Assembly (NCBI GenBank): GCA_003116975.1
Contig: BGKB01000003.1
Coordinates: forward strand, 558,001 to 622,000
DNA: 64,000 nt
Direction of reading: 5' to 3'
Source: Aurantiochytrium sp. KH105
Taxonomy: Eukaryota; Sar; Bigyra; Thraustochytrida; Thraustochytriidae
Position numbers and translations under genes: made by a program. Position 1 is the first letter of the stretch. The number at the start of each line of letters is the position of its first letter. The notes below the pieces were generated by a model. The model was not told the origin of the DNA, searched no databases, and saw only the letters and a list, made by a program, of their open reading frames with translations. Below, one piece after another: positions 38,689-49,133 of the stretch.

Positions 38689-41600
38689 ATGTCGCTCATG
38701 GCAGCACAGGACGAGATCAGAGCTCTTGTTGCCAAGGAAGTCCAGGCCGTAGAGCTCCGCATTGCACGTAAGAAGAGGGCTGCCAAGGTTGCCTTGGAGA
38801 CCGTCAATGATGGCGAGCAGCCTCGTACACTCCTCGCTGTCTTGGAGCGGCTCTGGCGCAAAGGCAAAACGCAAGGAAAAGGAGATCCAACTCAAGTAAT
38901 CTTGCTGCCCAATGGCCGCAAACTTGCCGGTAGCTTTCATGGTACGTGGGAAGAGCTTGATCAGGACCTCTCAGAGCTTGCTAAGCGACTCGCACGAATG
39001 CTAGCGCCCCCAACAAGATCCATGTCGCATCGCTGGGAGCTCGTTCTGCCAACCCTAGACATTGACAGAGTCATCGAAAAAGCAGGCTTCGGCCCTGCTC
39101 ATGCAGTGGACCTCTGCAAACCGATGAAGCGACCTCGCAAGCAACTCAAGTGGGTCGCCGCTCTCCAAGCCTCGATACAGACGCGGCTCGAGGCCTTGGT
39201 TTTATTTGATCCTCGGTCAGATGCGGTCTTGCACAAAAAGGCGCTCGATCGTGCCAAGGCCATGTTTGCTTTAATGGATCACACAGCTCGAATCCAAGCT
39301 TTGGACTTATCGCACTCTTCGCTCCCACATCCGCGCGATGCTTCGGCCTCCATGAGCGAGTGTCTTGCCCCACGAAAGACTACAAGCAAGCTTTGCGACT
39401 CTTTAATTTTGGATGGAGAAGAGCTCGACAGTATTCGCGAGCGCTGGACGCGTATGACACGTGCAAATCTCGAAATCCGCGCGTTCCAGCAAATAGGGTA
39501 CATTCCAGGTCTTGAAAGGGTACATTTGCCCTTTGAGACGGGCCAGGTGGTATTACATCAAGGCCAACATTTCGCTCACATTTCATTCACCCAGGATCTC
39601 GGGGATACACCTTGGCTGGACTTTGTAATGGCCGAAAATGTGTCTGTATCAGTCGAAGAATGCGTGGCTGATGGGTTCGTTTTACGTGTTCGTCAAGAGC
39701 TTGATGAGCCTGTCAAGGTGCTGTGGCGGGCCCTCCATACAGCATGGCGTCGCGGAAAACTCGGCGCAGGGCCAAGCGCCGCAACATTGGTGCACGCCGG
39801 CATCTTTGTAGACTACCCCATGCGTCCCGTGCACTTGCTACAAGAAAACGTGGATGCTGTTGCTGATCAAGGCACGCTAGACAGCTTATTGGCCAGTGTT
39901 GGTCTCGAAGAAATGCTTCCCTTCGAATCTCCACCCTTTCCGGCATGGCAGCTACACCATGAGTTCCATGACTATGTTGCTTGTCTTGTCCTGGACCCCG
40001 GGGCGACAATGCTCCGCGATGACTGTTGGCCGCGTGCAAAATTTCTGGTGCGTGAGTTTCTTGGAAATCATGGCGCTCGTGTCTTTGGACATGGAGGGCG
40101 CCTGGTGCTCATCTCTGGAGAGGCAAGCTTTGAGATTTCGGACTTTTCGGAAGTTGATCGACTCGTAGAAGCCCAGCGCTGGGTTGCAAGCCTTTGTTCA
40201 CTGGCTGCAAGCGATTCTCTGGAAAAGAGTCTCGCTCAAATTGCCTGCAATGGACGCGTGGACTTTCAAGCCGTACACGTGCTCACGAATGATCCTTCGT
40301 TTGATGCAGAGATTCTTGCGGGGACGATCGAGGTCCCGGTGCACCATGTTCGAGTCGACACATCTCAGATGGATGCTTTTCTGGTGGAATCAAAGCAGGC
40401 TTTCCTAGACTTGAGTGACGCCAACAAAGTAGCCGCGAACCTCGAAGAAGTAGAGCGAGGGTGGAAAGCCGAGGTCGCAAGGCAAGAGGCGGCATATCGA
40501 GCAAAGGAGGAAGAAGTTCGTCAGCGGAATCGTGCTCGACTCGCCGCAGCAAAGTCAGAGCTTGCGGTACGGAGACGAGCTCGAGCTACACTGGACGCAA
40601 CTCGTTCTTCGCTATATGACACCGAGCTGGCTCGACGGGCGCGCTGGCGATGGATCAATCTTGCACGTCTGTACGAAAAGCAACGCGCGCTGGTTGCCCT
40701 AAATGAGTTCTTGGCAGCAGCTAGTGTCAAGGTTATTCTTCGGGAGCGCGAGGCGCGAGAGGCAGCAACTGACGTCCTTGTGCGTGTACTGGAAGGCACC
40801 ATGGTCGCTATCACCAAGACGTCTTGGTCTGCGGTCTCTGCGTCGGTCCAAGATGAAAAGTCCTCGGACGCGGCAGCGCAATGTTCGGGGATGCATCGCG
40901 TTCTGAGACTTAAGGATGCTGCATTGCGCGAGCTCATGACCACTCACTTTAGGCGAGATGTGAAACGATCAAACTTACGACTTCCCGGGTCGAACGAGGA
41001 CCTGACAACAGCATTTCTCCCGTTACGGTCCGCTGCAGCAAGAGCAGAGCGTTGGAAAGAGGATGTGGTTGCAATCGGGCGTGCCAAAGAAAAAAGCCTT
41101 TTGCTTATGGAGGCAAATCGGCAGTTCATGCTGGAGCAGGCACAACAACGACTTGAGCGACACCTTTCGGATCGCCGTAAACGCTTTGAAGCCGACCTTC
41201 AGGATTTCTTGCACGGTGTTCTCGTTCACGATGTGGAACGCGCAGCCCGAGAGAATGGCGTAAGTAGCATGCAGATCCGAGGGTGGAACTTGCAGCTGCA
41301 AAAGTGGAAACTCGGACTCGCCGACTTTGGCGTGCGCAAAGGTCGGCTCGAAGCACAAGTTACGTTACTTGCCATGCTCGATCGCATACAAGGTGAGCTC
41401 ATGGGAGAAGAGCAAAAGACGTGTCTTTTGCAGAATCACGTGGAAGAAGACCTCCACGCCTTGGTCGCTCGCGACGACAAGATTCTCGGTGCTGTGCCTG
41501 ATGACGAAGTGAATCGTGAGCTTTTACGGACTTTCCGTGCGCGCGCGGGATTCGGTGCGTGCTCTCAGTTGCGGCGCGAGTTTGGTTGTTTTTCACGCCC

Positions 41601-42024
41601 AGCGTGCGAATACGCGCGAGACGCCCGGTGCATTGCTGAGGCCCGAGCACGAGGCGAGTTGGCAACGCTTGCTTTCGAGGCGGAAAATGCTGCTCGCAAA
41701 CGAATGCGAGAAGCGCTAAGGCAGCAGGGTATGGCTCACTCCAAAGCTGCATATCGTTCGTGGCGCCAAAAGGTGACCGCAGAGATGCGAGAGGAGTTTG
41801 AGCTGAAAGCTGTGGCTCCAACCAAGACCGTCAATACCACTTTGGAACCTCTCGACAGACTTGCACAGGCAGCTTTGAGGGAACTCAAGTTAGTGGAAGC
41901 ATTCTCCAAGGAACTGACAAGAGCTCGGCGTCGCGTGCAACGCACGAGTGAGGCATCTGGCCCCACGCTGACGCTGCTACGTCGTGCTATCGAAGGAGCT
42001 TTTCAGTGCATTCCAGGCGCTTAA
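38689..42024 (+). CDS. Large orphan coiled-coil-containing protein (1111 residues)
   Basis: A single uninterrupted frame of 1111 residues starts at an ATG (MSLMAAQDEIRALVAKEV). I recognise no domain. Residues 1-580 look globular and mixed (for example RWELVLPTLDIDRVIEKAGFG, and PWLDFVMAENVSVSVEECV). Residues 595-700 are a strongly charged helical stretch (EEVERGWKAEVARQEAAYRAKEEEVRQRN). A further long Arg/Glu/Ala-rich helical region runs from about 830 to 1090. There is no signal peptide and no membrane helix. The last residues are IEGAFQCIPGA. Composition and base use match the neighbouring genes, so it is probably real and host-derived. A cytoskeletal or scaffold role would be a guess. It lies between the P450s and the epoxide hydrolase on the same strand. 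Candidate AATAAA signals follow at 42089. Confidence 0.8.
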   Translation: MSLMAAQDEIRALVAKEVQAVELRIARKKRAAKVALETVNDGEQPRTLLAVLERLWRKGKTQGKGDPTQVILLPNGRKLAGSFHGTWEELDQDLSELAKRLARMLAPPTRSMSHRWELVLPTLDIDRVIEKAGFGPAHAVDLCKPMKRPRKQLKWVAALQASIQTRLEALVLFDPRSDAVLHKKALDRAKAMFALMDHTARIQALDLSHSSLPHPRDASASMSECLAPRKTTSKLCDSLILDGEELDSIRERWTRMTRANLEIRAFQQIGYIPGLERVHLPFETGQVVLHQGQHFAHISFTQDLGDTPWLDFVMAENVSVSVEECVADGFVLRVRQELDEPVKVLWRALHTAWRRGKLGAGPSAATLVHAGIFVDYPMRPVHLLQENVDAVADQGTLDSLLASVGLEEMLPFESPPFPAWQLHHEFHDYVACLVLDPGATMLRDDCWPRAKFLVREFLGNHGARVFGHGGRLVLISGEASFEISDFSEVDRLVEAQRWVASLCSLAASDSLEKSLAQIACNGRVDFQAVHVLTNDPSFDAEILAGTIEVPVHHVRVDTSQMDAFLVESKQAFLDLSDANKVAANLEEVERGWKAEVARQEAAYRAKEEEVRQRNRARLAAAKSELAVRRRARATLDATRSSLYDTELARRARWRWINLARLYEKQRALVALNEFLAAASVKVILREREAREAATDVLVRVLEGTMVAITKTSWSAVSASVQDEKSSDAAAQCSGMHRVLRLKDAALRELMTTHFRRDVKRSNLRLPGSNEDLTTAFLPLRSAAARAERWKEDVVAIGRAKEKSLLLMEANRQFMLEQAQQRLERHLSDRRKRFEADLQDFLHGVLVHDVERAARENGVSSMQIRGWNLQLQKWKLGLADFGVRKGRLEAQVTLLAMLDRIQGELMGEEQKTCLLQNHVEEDLHALVARDDKILGAVPDDEVNRELLRTFRARAGFGACSQLRREFGCFSRPACEYARDARCIAEARARGELATLAFEAENAARKRMREALRQQGMAHSKAAYRSWRQKVTAEMREEFELKAVAPTKTVNTTLEPLDRLAQAALRELKLVEAFSKELTRARRRVQRTSEASGPTLTLLRRAIEGAFQCIPGA

Positions 42025-42632
42025 GCTAGACTCTAACTTCTCGTCGTCTAGTTTCGTTGCGTAAGATCGCGAATGATATCAATCAGAAAATAAAATAAAA
42101 TGTGCCAACTCGGGATCATCGTTTGCAAAGGTAATATAGCAATCTGTCTCCCTGGCAACAAATGACGTTCTAGTAGTTAATGCGCATAGGACCTGTGAAC
42201 GACAAAGAAGTGCCGCTGATGGTTGCTGTTATTCGCAAACTCCGCCATCTCGGGCGCTCGTGTCACGCCAAAATTGCTCCACATCGTCTCGTCCGTCCCC
42301 CACCTCCTTCGTGTTGCTGCAGCAGTTCCACTGTCCAACCGGGCACTGCCATTCGCCGCTGCATTTACTTGACTGTGAGTCCGCCCGTCTCGTTCGAGAT
42401 CGGGACCCACTTTCCTCCTGGTGACGACCGAAGGCATACGCGAACGCGAGGCAAAGACGCAACAACGGCAAGGCAAGTGGGCAACTAGACCGTCAAGAGC
42501 GGCGCAAGGCACGTGGCGAGCGCTTGAGAGCATCGCCCGTTTTGCAGGCGTGTTCTTGCTGCTGTGATAATTGTTGTTGCTGTTGTTGTTTTTGCTGCTG
42601 TTGCGGCGAAGATTGCTTTCGGGGCTGACGAC
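42025..42632. other. Spacer before the epoxide hydrolase gene
   Basis: Starts with an AT-rich 3' flank (AATAAA near 42089). The right end has TTGTTGTTGCTGTTG triplet DNA directly upstream of the start. No gene is called. Confidence 0.6.
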
Positions 42633-43712
42633 ATGAGGTACGCGACGGCCGTGGTTGCGCCGGAGGTGGAGCTTTTCTACGCGCGCGTGGACCCGGACGA
42701 TGTTGGGTGCCCCAAGGGAGAGCAGCGCAAGGGCCAGACTGTCGTGTTTGTTCATGGTTTTCCCGAGATGCACATAAGTTGGACCTCGCAAATGTACGCG
42801 CTAGCGCGAGCAGGCTTTGTTTCGATTGCACCAGACATGCGCGGCTACGGCAAGAGCTCGCGGCCCAAGGACACGGAGGCTTACTCGCTAAAGCATCTCA
42901 CTGGGGACCTCTGTGGGCTTCTCGATCATCTGGGACTTGAAAAAGCCTTTTTTGTGGGCCACGACTGGGGTGGCGCGGTTGTTTGGGCGCAAGTGTTTCA
43001 TCACCCTGAGCGGTGTTTGGGCGTGGCATCCTTGAACACGCCAACCTCCATGTACGAACGAATGCGGCCCGCATGGGAGGCTGCCGGCTGCAAGGGTCCA
43101 ATTGAGTACCTCATGACGCAGCCATCCGAAGCGTGCGGGCAGCTCGACTACACGGTGTATTTTAACATTCCGGAGATCCCTGAGCGAGAACTCGAAGCGG
43201 ATGTGCGCAAGACGATTTACGCGTTTTTCCGCTCGCAGGTTTCTGGAGACCGCAGAAAGGATTTCGAGAACATGAAGGTGGGAATGCGCACGGCCAAGGC
43301 ACGCAAAGACAACAATAGAGGCGTCTTGCACTATTGCCCGCCGCAACTGGAGCGCGACCCGTTGTGGTCAGCGCAAGAAATGCAAGAGTACATTGACGCC
43401 TTTACGCGTACAGGCTTTACTCCTCCGCTTAACTGGTATCGGTGCACGGACGCCAACGTGGCCTGGGATCGCGAGGAAAAGGTATATGAGCGTAAAGTGA
43501 AAGTGCCTTGTCTTATGGTCACGGCTGAACACGATGTCGTGCTGTCGCCCGAGACCTCGCGCGGCATGGATGCGCTGTTCGAGAATCTCGAACGGGACCA
43601 CGTTGTCGCGGGTCACTGGGTGCAGCGAGAAGCTGAGGCTGATGTCAATCGCATTCTCACGGCTTGGATATCCAAGCGCTCTGATGCTGCTGGACCTCAA
43701 AGCAAGATCTGA
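42633..43712 (+). CDS. Soluble epoxide hydrolase (alpha/beta hydrolase fold)
   Basis: The protein has 359 residues from the ATG at 42633; the longer frame begins at a GTG in triplet-repeat DNA. The oxyanion motif HGFPE is at residues 41-45. The nucleophile elbow GHDWGG has D111, the catalytic acid is D301 (TAEHDVV) and the base is H328 (AGHWVQ), so the triad is complete. DMRGYGKSSRP is the typical strand-4 motif of epoxide hydrolases. Lid tyrosine candidates occur in DYTVYF and NWYRC. The family opens epoxides to vicinal diols through a covalent ester; fatty-acid epoxides are common substrates of the EPHX2-like clade. There is no signal peptide, so it is probably cytosolic or peroxisomal, although the end -SKI is not a canonical peroxisomal signal. 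It is convergent with the alcohol dehydrogenase, about 480 bases apart. Confidence 0.93.
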   Translation: MRYATAVVAPEVELFYARVDPDDVGCPKGEQRKGQTVVFVHGFPEMHISWTSQMYALARAGFVSIAPDMRGYGKSSRPKDTEAYSLKHLTGDLCGLLDHLGLEKAFFVGHDWGGAVVWAQVFHHPERCLGVASLNTPTSMYERMRPAWEAAGCKGPIEYLMTQPSEACGQLDYTVYFNIPEIPERELEADVRKTIYAFFRSQVSGDRRKDFENMKVGMRTAKARKDNNRGVLHYCPPQLERDPLWSAQEMQEYIDAFTRTGFTPPLNWYRCTDANVAWDREEKVYERKVKVPCLMVTAEHDVVLSPETSRGMDALFENLERDHVVAGHWVQREAEADVNRILTAWISKRSDAAGPQSKI

Positions 43713-44190
43713 GTGAGAAGAGAGAAAGAGTAATCTAGAGGAGAGATATTTTTTACCGTAAGCGAATGGAAACGAGATTCGTACCCTTGTTGAAGCGGAA
43801 AATGGCTTCTTGGTTTCGCAGAGGAGGACTTGCTTCTTGTCGCGAGATGTAACGGCTGGGTGCTGTGCTCTCTTACTTTGTTTCTGAGTAAAAATGTATT
43901 TCTGGCCAACCTTTCTGCCAAAAAAGACCACGGAGGTTTACTTTCCATCTTTGCAAAACAACAGAGACATTTGTAAAACATTTAATTTATCTCGGCTTTC
44001 ATGAGATTGTGACACCAATTTGTTTGTGGTCTTTCTATGTTTGGCCTTTTTTCTTCTCTCTCTTGAAAACCGAGAAATCAACTGTCTCTTTTGTTTTGCT
44101 TTGTTTGCGTGCAGTCTTTCGTGTCTTTGCTTGAAAAAATTCTGGTACACTTTTTTAAAAGTTCAAAAAAATGATGATCAGCTGATTACT
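43713..44190. other. Convergent spacer between epoxide hydrolase and alcohol dehydrogenase
   Basis: AT-rich 3' flanks. No gene or repeat of note. Confidence 0.65.
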
Positions 44191-45375
44191 TCAGCTCGAG
44201 TAAATATCCATGTAAAGCTTTTCAATTTCCTCCTGGGAAGGAACCTTGGGGTTGTTTCCGGGCGAGCCGGAAGCCAAAGCAGCCTTTGCCATGCGTTGCA
44301 CAGCAGAGGTAAAGTCTTGCTCCTTGATGCCCCACTCGGACATGGTCTTCACCTTGAGATCGGTGTTGAGGGCGTAGAGACCTTTGATGAGGGCGTCGGC
44401 AGCGTCCTCGTCGCTGGCTCCAAATGGAGCCATGGCCATGACGCGAGCAACCTCGGCATACTCTGCGACCGCACCCTCGATGGAAAACTCGGTAACCTTG
44501 GGTGCAAGCATGGCGTTGGAGAGTCCGTGGGGAACATGAAAGTCTGCTCCGATGGGACGGCTCATGCCGTGGATGAGAGTGACACTAGCATTGCTGAAGG
44601 CGATGCCGGCCTCGGTGCTGGCCAGCATCATGGCTTCACGAGCCTCGCGGTTGTCCGGGTTGTAGCAGACCTCGCGGACGTTTTGGCCGATCTTTGAGAG
44701 GGCGGCGAGCGCCATGGAGGAAGAGAACGGGTTACGCTTAGCACTGACGTAGGCTTCCATGGCGTGGCACATTGCGTCAATGCCCGTGGCAGCAGTGAGC
44801 TCCCAGGGCATGGACATGGTAAGCTCGTAGTCGATGACGGCGTACTCGGGCAAGTATGCAAGGCCGATGCAGAGCATTTTCTCATGGGTGTCTGAGTCAG
44901 TGACAATGGTAAACTTTGTCGCTTCTGAGCCGGTACCAGCGGTGGTTGGGATGGCAAAGAGCGGGAGGGCTGGGGCGTCGAGCAGGAAGGGAGCTTTGTA
45001 GTCCCGCATCTGGCCCTTGTGCACGGCCAGAGCGCCCGCTGCCTTTGCGGTGTCCATAGGGGACCCGCCGCCAAGGGCGACAATGGCATCGTAGTCGCCT
45101 TGCTCGACGTAGGCCCGGCAGCGCTCGACCGCTTCGGAGGTCGGCTCTGGGATGGTGTCGGTGAAGGTCCCGTGGGCAATGTCTGCGTCCTCGAGGGCCT
45201 TGGTGACTTTGGCGAGAACGCCCGAGGACTCCATGAAGCCATCTGTGACGATGAGCGGCTTGGTCACCTTGGCCTCTTTAACGAGCTCGCCCAGGCGGCT
45301 GACCGTGCCGCCGCCCACGAGCATGCGCCGCGGCAGCGCCACCGAGGCGGCCCTCCCTGCGAGACTGCCTAGCAT
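44191..45375 (-). CDS. Iron-type (group III) alcohol dehydrogenase
   Basis: The protein has 394 residues. The nucleotide-binding motif GGGSPMDTAK is at residues 102-111. The metal ligands line up with the family as D200 and H204 (GIDAMCHAMEAYVS), H269 (LIHGMSRPIGADF) and H283 (VPHGLSNAML). The length is close to bacterial FucO/AdhB-like enzymes, so it is a full-length single-domain enzyme rather than a bifunctional AdhE. The N-terminus (MLGSLAGRAASVALPRRM) has no acidic residue and could be a short mitochondrial presequence. By family it interconverts alcohols and aldehydes with NAD(P)H. The substrate is unknown. The sequence resembles bacterial enzymes, so ancient transfer is possible, but such genes are widespread in protists. 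A CAAG tract (sense direction) lies about 100 bases upstream of the start. Confidence 0.93.
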   Translation of the reverse strand: MLGSLAGRAASVALPRRMLVGGGTVSRLGELVKEAKVTKPLIVTDGFMESSGVLAKVTKALEDADIAHGTFTDTIPEPTSEAVERCRAYVEQGDYDAIVALGGGSPMDTAKAAGALAVHKGQMRDYKAPFLLDAPALPLFAIPTTAGTGSEATKFTIVTDSDTHEKMLCIGLAYLPEYAVIDYELTMSMPWELTAATGIDAMCHAMEAYVSAKRNPFSSSMALAALSKIGQNVREVCYNPDNREAREAMMLASTEAGIAFSNASVTLIHGMSRPIGADFHVPHGLSNAMLAPKVTEFSIEGAVAEYAEVARVMAMAPFGASDEDAADALIKGLYALNTDLKVKTMSEWGIKEQDFTSAVQRMAKAALASGSPGNNPKVPSQEEIEKLYMDIYSS

Positions 45376-45459
45376 CGTCTCGACTCTGCCTTTCCGCTGC
45401 TCCTGCCGATCCCCGTCCTTTGCGCGCCTGCGCGTGCGTGCGTGCGAGCGAGCGAGCGG

Positions 45460-45464
<5 letters not shown>

Positions 45465-45490
<26 letters not shown>

Positions 45491-45491
45491 G
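45465..45491. repeat. CTTG tract (CAAG in the sense of the alcohol dehydrogenase gene)
   Basis: About seven GCTT/CTTG units located 90-116 bases upstream of the minus-strand start codon. Confidence 0.92.
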
Positions 45492-45645
45492 ATCCCTGCG
45501 CGCAAGGGCCGCGTTAGGTGTTTGCTTGCTCCCGGCGCAAGCTACGATACACTATACGTAGTAGTATTCTCTGCCGGGCCAGAGTTGTCTGTATCTTGCA
45601 CTCGACTCTGCTTGACCCAAGGCAGGAAACTCGACTCTGCAACCC

Positions 45646-45665
45646 GATCCGATCCGATCCGATCC
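45646..45665. repeat. GATCC pentanucleotide tract
   Basis: Four exact GATCC units followed by GATTC. Confidence 0.9.
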
Positions 45666-46039
45666 GATTCGACGCTGCACCATGCTGCGGATCCATTCGC
45701 GGTCGCTCGCCTCGCCTCGCCTTCCCTGAACGCGGCCGCGGCGCCTTCCTCCGCTCCTCGCGCGGGCGCTGTCTGGCGCGCCGCGCTGCTGAAAGCCCTG
45801 CACGAGTTGGTTGTTACCTACTGCCTGCACGCACGCCTGCCTCTGCACGCCTGCATGCATGCACGCAGGCCTTCCCTGCCTCGCGCCGCCCGCCAACCGC
45901 GGCCGGCCGCCGCCAGAGCGGACTGCCGCGGCCGCCTCCTCGCCGCCCGCGCGCCTCGCCCCGCGCTCGCGCGCGGCTGCGGCGCCGGCGCCGGCGTCCC
46001 ACGATCGGACAACCTCGGAAAAGAGAGGACAGACCAACA

Positions 46040-46085
46040 AACACACACACGCACGCACAGACAGCAGACACACACACACACAGAC
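46040..46085. repeat. CA-rich microsatellite
   Basis: Interrupted CA run with CG and GA variants. Confidence 0.85.
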
Positions 46086-46535
46086 GGAGATCCGTTGGCG
46101 GATTTTGCGTTGCGGAGAGCGAGGCGGCGAGGGGCGAGCGCGTGCAGCGGAGGAGGGGCGCACGCGGAGCGGGACGCGCGGAGCGCGGACGAAGAGGGCG
46201 AGCGGCTGCGGCGGAGGCGACTTGCGCGTTTGTTTATACATGATGGAGGAGGATCCTCTTCATTTTTTGGGGGGGAAGAGACGAGGGGTCCGCGGCGCGA
46301 GAAGAAGGAAAGCGAAGATGCCAGCTGAGTGCGCGCAGCTGTAGTGCAGTGCGCTCGTGGAGACGCGGAGCTCGAGTGGTGCGCGCACAGGCGAGGACGC
46401 AAGGCGCGTGGGCAAGAGAACACAGAGAGTTGACAAGGCAGCTGGACTTGTTACGCGAGCTGCAAGACCTTGCGCCACGAGTAAGTCAGACCTTGCCACG
46501 CGCGCCAGTGCAGTGGTCAAGCGAGCGAGTGAGGC

Positions 46536-47060
46536 ATGGAGGTGCAGAGGACGAAGAAGGAGCAGCTCGAGGTGGAGCTGGCGTACGTGCGCTGGCTGCG
46601 CACGCAAAATGGGTCTCGGATGAAGGCGACCCTGCAGGAGACCAAGGCAAGAATGAGGCGCGACGAGCGTCGCATGGCACAAGGCGAGGACATCCCGCGG
46701 TCTGTGTGGTTGCGACAAGTAGCGGAGAGCGAAAAGACGGCGCCCATTCGCGCGGACAAGGAGATGGTCGAGCGACTTGCCAGAGAAAATGTGCTCGCGG
46801 CAGAGCTGGCCATGCGCCGTGCACGCGATCAAGAGCGACAAGCAGAACGCCTCACCCACCTGCGCGCCAAAATCGAGTCCAGCCAGCAGCGGAACGTGGA
46901 GTACCGATTGCGCAAGGAGGAGATGGAGACGCGGCGTGCGCAGCTCCTCGTGGCGCGAGGAGAACAGTTTGCACCTGGGCCCGACTCTCGGGCCGATGAA
47001 ATGATTGCCGCCGCAGCCGCTCTCGACATGGCAACCGATGACGAGCCGCCCTACCCTTGA
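46536..47060 (+). CDS. Small coiled-coil protein of unknown function
   Basis: The protein has 174 residues starting at ATG GAG GTG. It is highly charged and almost entirely helical from residue 5 to 150, with heptad-like Glu/Arg/Leu patterning (VERLARENVLAAELAMRRAR). The last 25 residues are acidic and Pro-containing (ATDDEPPYP). There is no signal peptide, no membrane segment and no Cys. I do not recognise a family; flagellar, basal-body and cytoskeletal proteins often look like this, but that is only a possibility. Its base use is more coding-like than the surrounding GC-repeat DNA, which is why it is called. Confidence 0.6.
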   Translation: MEVQRTKKEQLEVELAYVRWLRTQNGSRMKATLQETKARMRRDERRMAQGEDIPRSVWLRQVAESEKTAPIRADKEMVERLARENVLAAELAMRRARDQERQAERLTHLRAKIESSQQRNVEYRLRKEEMETRRAQLLVARGEQFAPGPDSRADEMIAAAAALDMATDDEPPYP

Positions 47061-47309
47061 CTGCCTCAAGTGACTGGTTGTCTGAAGTCACTGCCCTGAA
47101 GTTTATCCTATGTAGCGAACGCGGTGCGAACGCGAACGCGGGCGCGAACGCAGAACGCGAACACAACAAGTTTTATTTCTCTCTCTTCCAGCTTCCAGGT
47201 TTCTGCTGCTGCGGCAGCGGCTGCAGCTGCTTGTATATCGATCGCGTCACGTCACGGTCACGGTCACGTCATTGGTTGGCGACAAGGTTTAATTTTGTAG
47301 CGGCAGCGA

Positions 47310-47352
47310 CCGACTGCGATCGACAGCGACTGCGATCGACAGCGACAGCGAC
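47310..47352. repeat. Tandem GATCGACAGCGACTGC minisatellite
   Basis: Nearly three copies of a 16-base unit with small variants. Confidence 0.75.
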
Positions 47353-48509
47353 CAGGTTTTCGCAAGTCTGTGTGAGTGCGTCTTGAAAGCCTGGCACTGA
47401 CAGAGATGCTCTCTGCAGCTGGTCTCCACACCACCATGAGCAGTGGCAGTGAGTGCATGCTGTAGCTGCTGGTGACGCTATCACGACACTGCAGACACCA
47501 TGCATCTGTCATCGGCCGTCGTGTCGCTGGCAATGGCGCAGCAGCACCACAGAATGCACGCAGCGCAGTGACTTGGCAGTCCAGCTCCCGCCACAGCCAC
47601 TTGTCCGTGAATGAATTCTGGCGCCAAGAGCCAACTTCCAAGCTCTTCGACTTGTCACCTTTCCCCGCCACCTCCCGAGCTCCTCCGTCCGTTTGTATCC
47701 GCCACGCACGCCCGCACTTACGCGCGCCTGCTCAGCTCCGCTCCGTCGCCGCTGCTTCGTCGCCCCGCTCCCAGCCTTGCGTTGGTGGCGGCGTTGCCGA
47801 AACGCTGCCCTTCCTCGCTCCGCCTCGCCGCCCTCTCCGCAGAGCAAGCAAGCAAGCCGCAAGCCAGCAAGCCAGCAAGCGCAAGCTCGTGGCTCTGGTG
47901 CCCGCCCTCCGAAGCGCCTCGCTCCTTATACTGCTGCATGCTGATCTCGCCTTCATCGCGGCCAATGCTCCGCACGCCGCGGCGCTGCCAGCCCAGCCCA
48001 GCGGCCCTGCGCAGCACGCGCGGCGGCGCTGAGTGGGATCGAATTCGGCGCGCCCGCCAGTGGCCCTGCCAGTGGCCCGCGCCCAGCTCGCCCCGCCCGA
48101 GCCACGCCAAGCCGAGCCGAGCCGAGCCGAGCGAGCGAGCCGAGCCGAGGCGCCCGCCAGACGTGCTGCTGCCGCCGCGTCCACCCATGCCTCGCCTCGC
48201 ACGATCCCGCCTCATGATCGATCCCGCCCGCGCTAGTGCCCGGCGTCACGCTTGCTACTAGCTAGGCACGGCGCAAGATCCGGGCCTCGCGGGCTTATCG
48301 GCGCTCCGAGGCGCCGCGCAACGCTGCCGCTGCGGACAGACGCTGCCGCTGCCGCCGCAGACGCTGAGCTGCAGACGCTGAGCTGCCGCAGAGGCGCCTG
48401 CGTTCGCGCGTCTGCGGCGATGGATCGAGCGATCGATCGACCGCTGGATCGAGGGACCGATCGATGCATGCGTCTCGAGACGCGGACTTGAGAGGGAATT
48501 CGACGTCGG

Positions 48510-48555
48510 TCTGTCTGTCTGTCTCTGTCTGCTGTCTGTCTGTCTGTCTCTGTCC
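48510..48555. repeat. GTCT tetranucleotide tract
   Basis: Two runs of GTCT units separated by CTGTCTGCT. Confidence 0.9.
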
Positions 48556-49107
48556 ATAAAGGCAGCTGGATTACAAAATGCTCGCATCGACTGCAGCTCG
48601 CGCCCTGCCTCCTCCCGTGCCCTCGCGCCGCCGCCCCCGCGCCCTGCCTGCCTGGCTGCCTGGCTGCCTGCGCGCGGCGCGGGCGCGGGCCCTCCGGCGC
48701 GGTGCCGGCAGGCGCGGCAGCCGGGGCCGAGGATTGCGATCTTGGCAGTGCTCGATCGGTGCGCGCCCGCGCCAGTCATTCGGACCGCTGCCGGCCGCTG
48801 CCGCCGCTGCGGGAGACGCAACGTGACCGGAGCCCGCGCACGCGCCCCCGCATGCCTCCGCAGCTCTGCTCTGCTGCACACTGGGTGCAAGTTGTGCGGT
48901 TCAGTGGGAGATCGCGGGCAGTAGGGTATGGGGCAGTGGCTGATTGCAGGAAGTGGCAGTGGGGGCCGGTGGAGCTTGCCACTGTAAGGCTCGGGCACGC
49001 GCCGCCGTGGGGTCTGGGTAAGCAACCAACTGCAAGCAGGAGCAGGGCAGACCAAACCACCAAACCCGGAACGCGACGCACAAAGAAAAGGAGTCGGACG
49101 CAAGCAC

Positions 49108-49133
49108 GCAAGCAAGCAAGCAAGCAAGCAAGT
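49108..49133. repeat. CAAG tract abutting the folate-receptor-like start codon
   Basis: About six CAAG units in the sense direction end four bases before the ATG at 49137. Confidence 0.93.

Larger units (their letters stand above)
45376..46535. other. Divergent intergenic region (alcohol dehydrogenase / coiled-coil protein)
   Basis: GC-rich, repeat-rich spacer with a CTTG tract, a GATCC tract and a CA-rich block (46040-46085). Open frames here overlap on both strands and are low complexity. Confidence 0.55.

Noticed and set aside
47611-48261. 216-codon plus-strand frame
   Set aside because: Low-complexity Pro/Ala/Ser sequence made by GAGCC and CAAG repeats.
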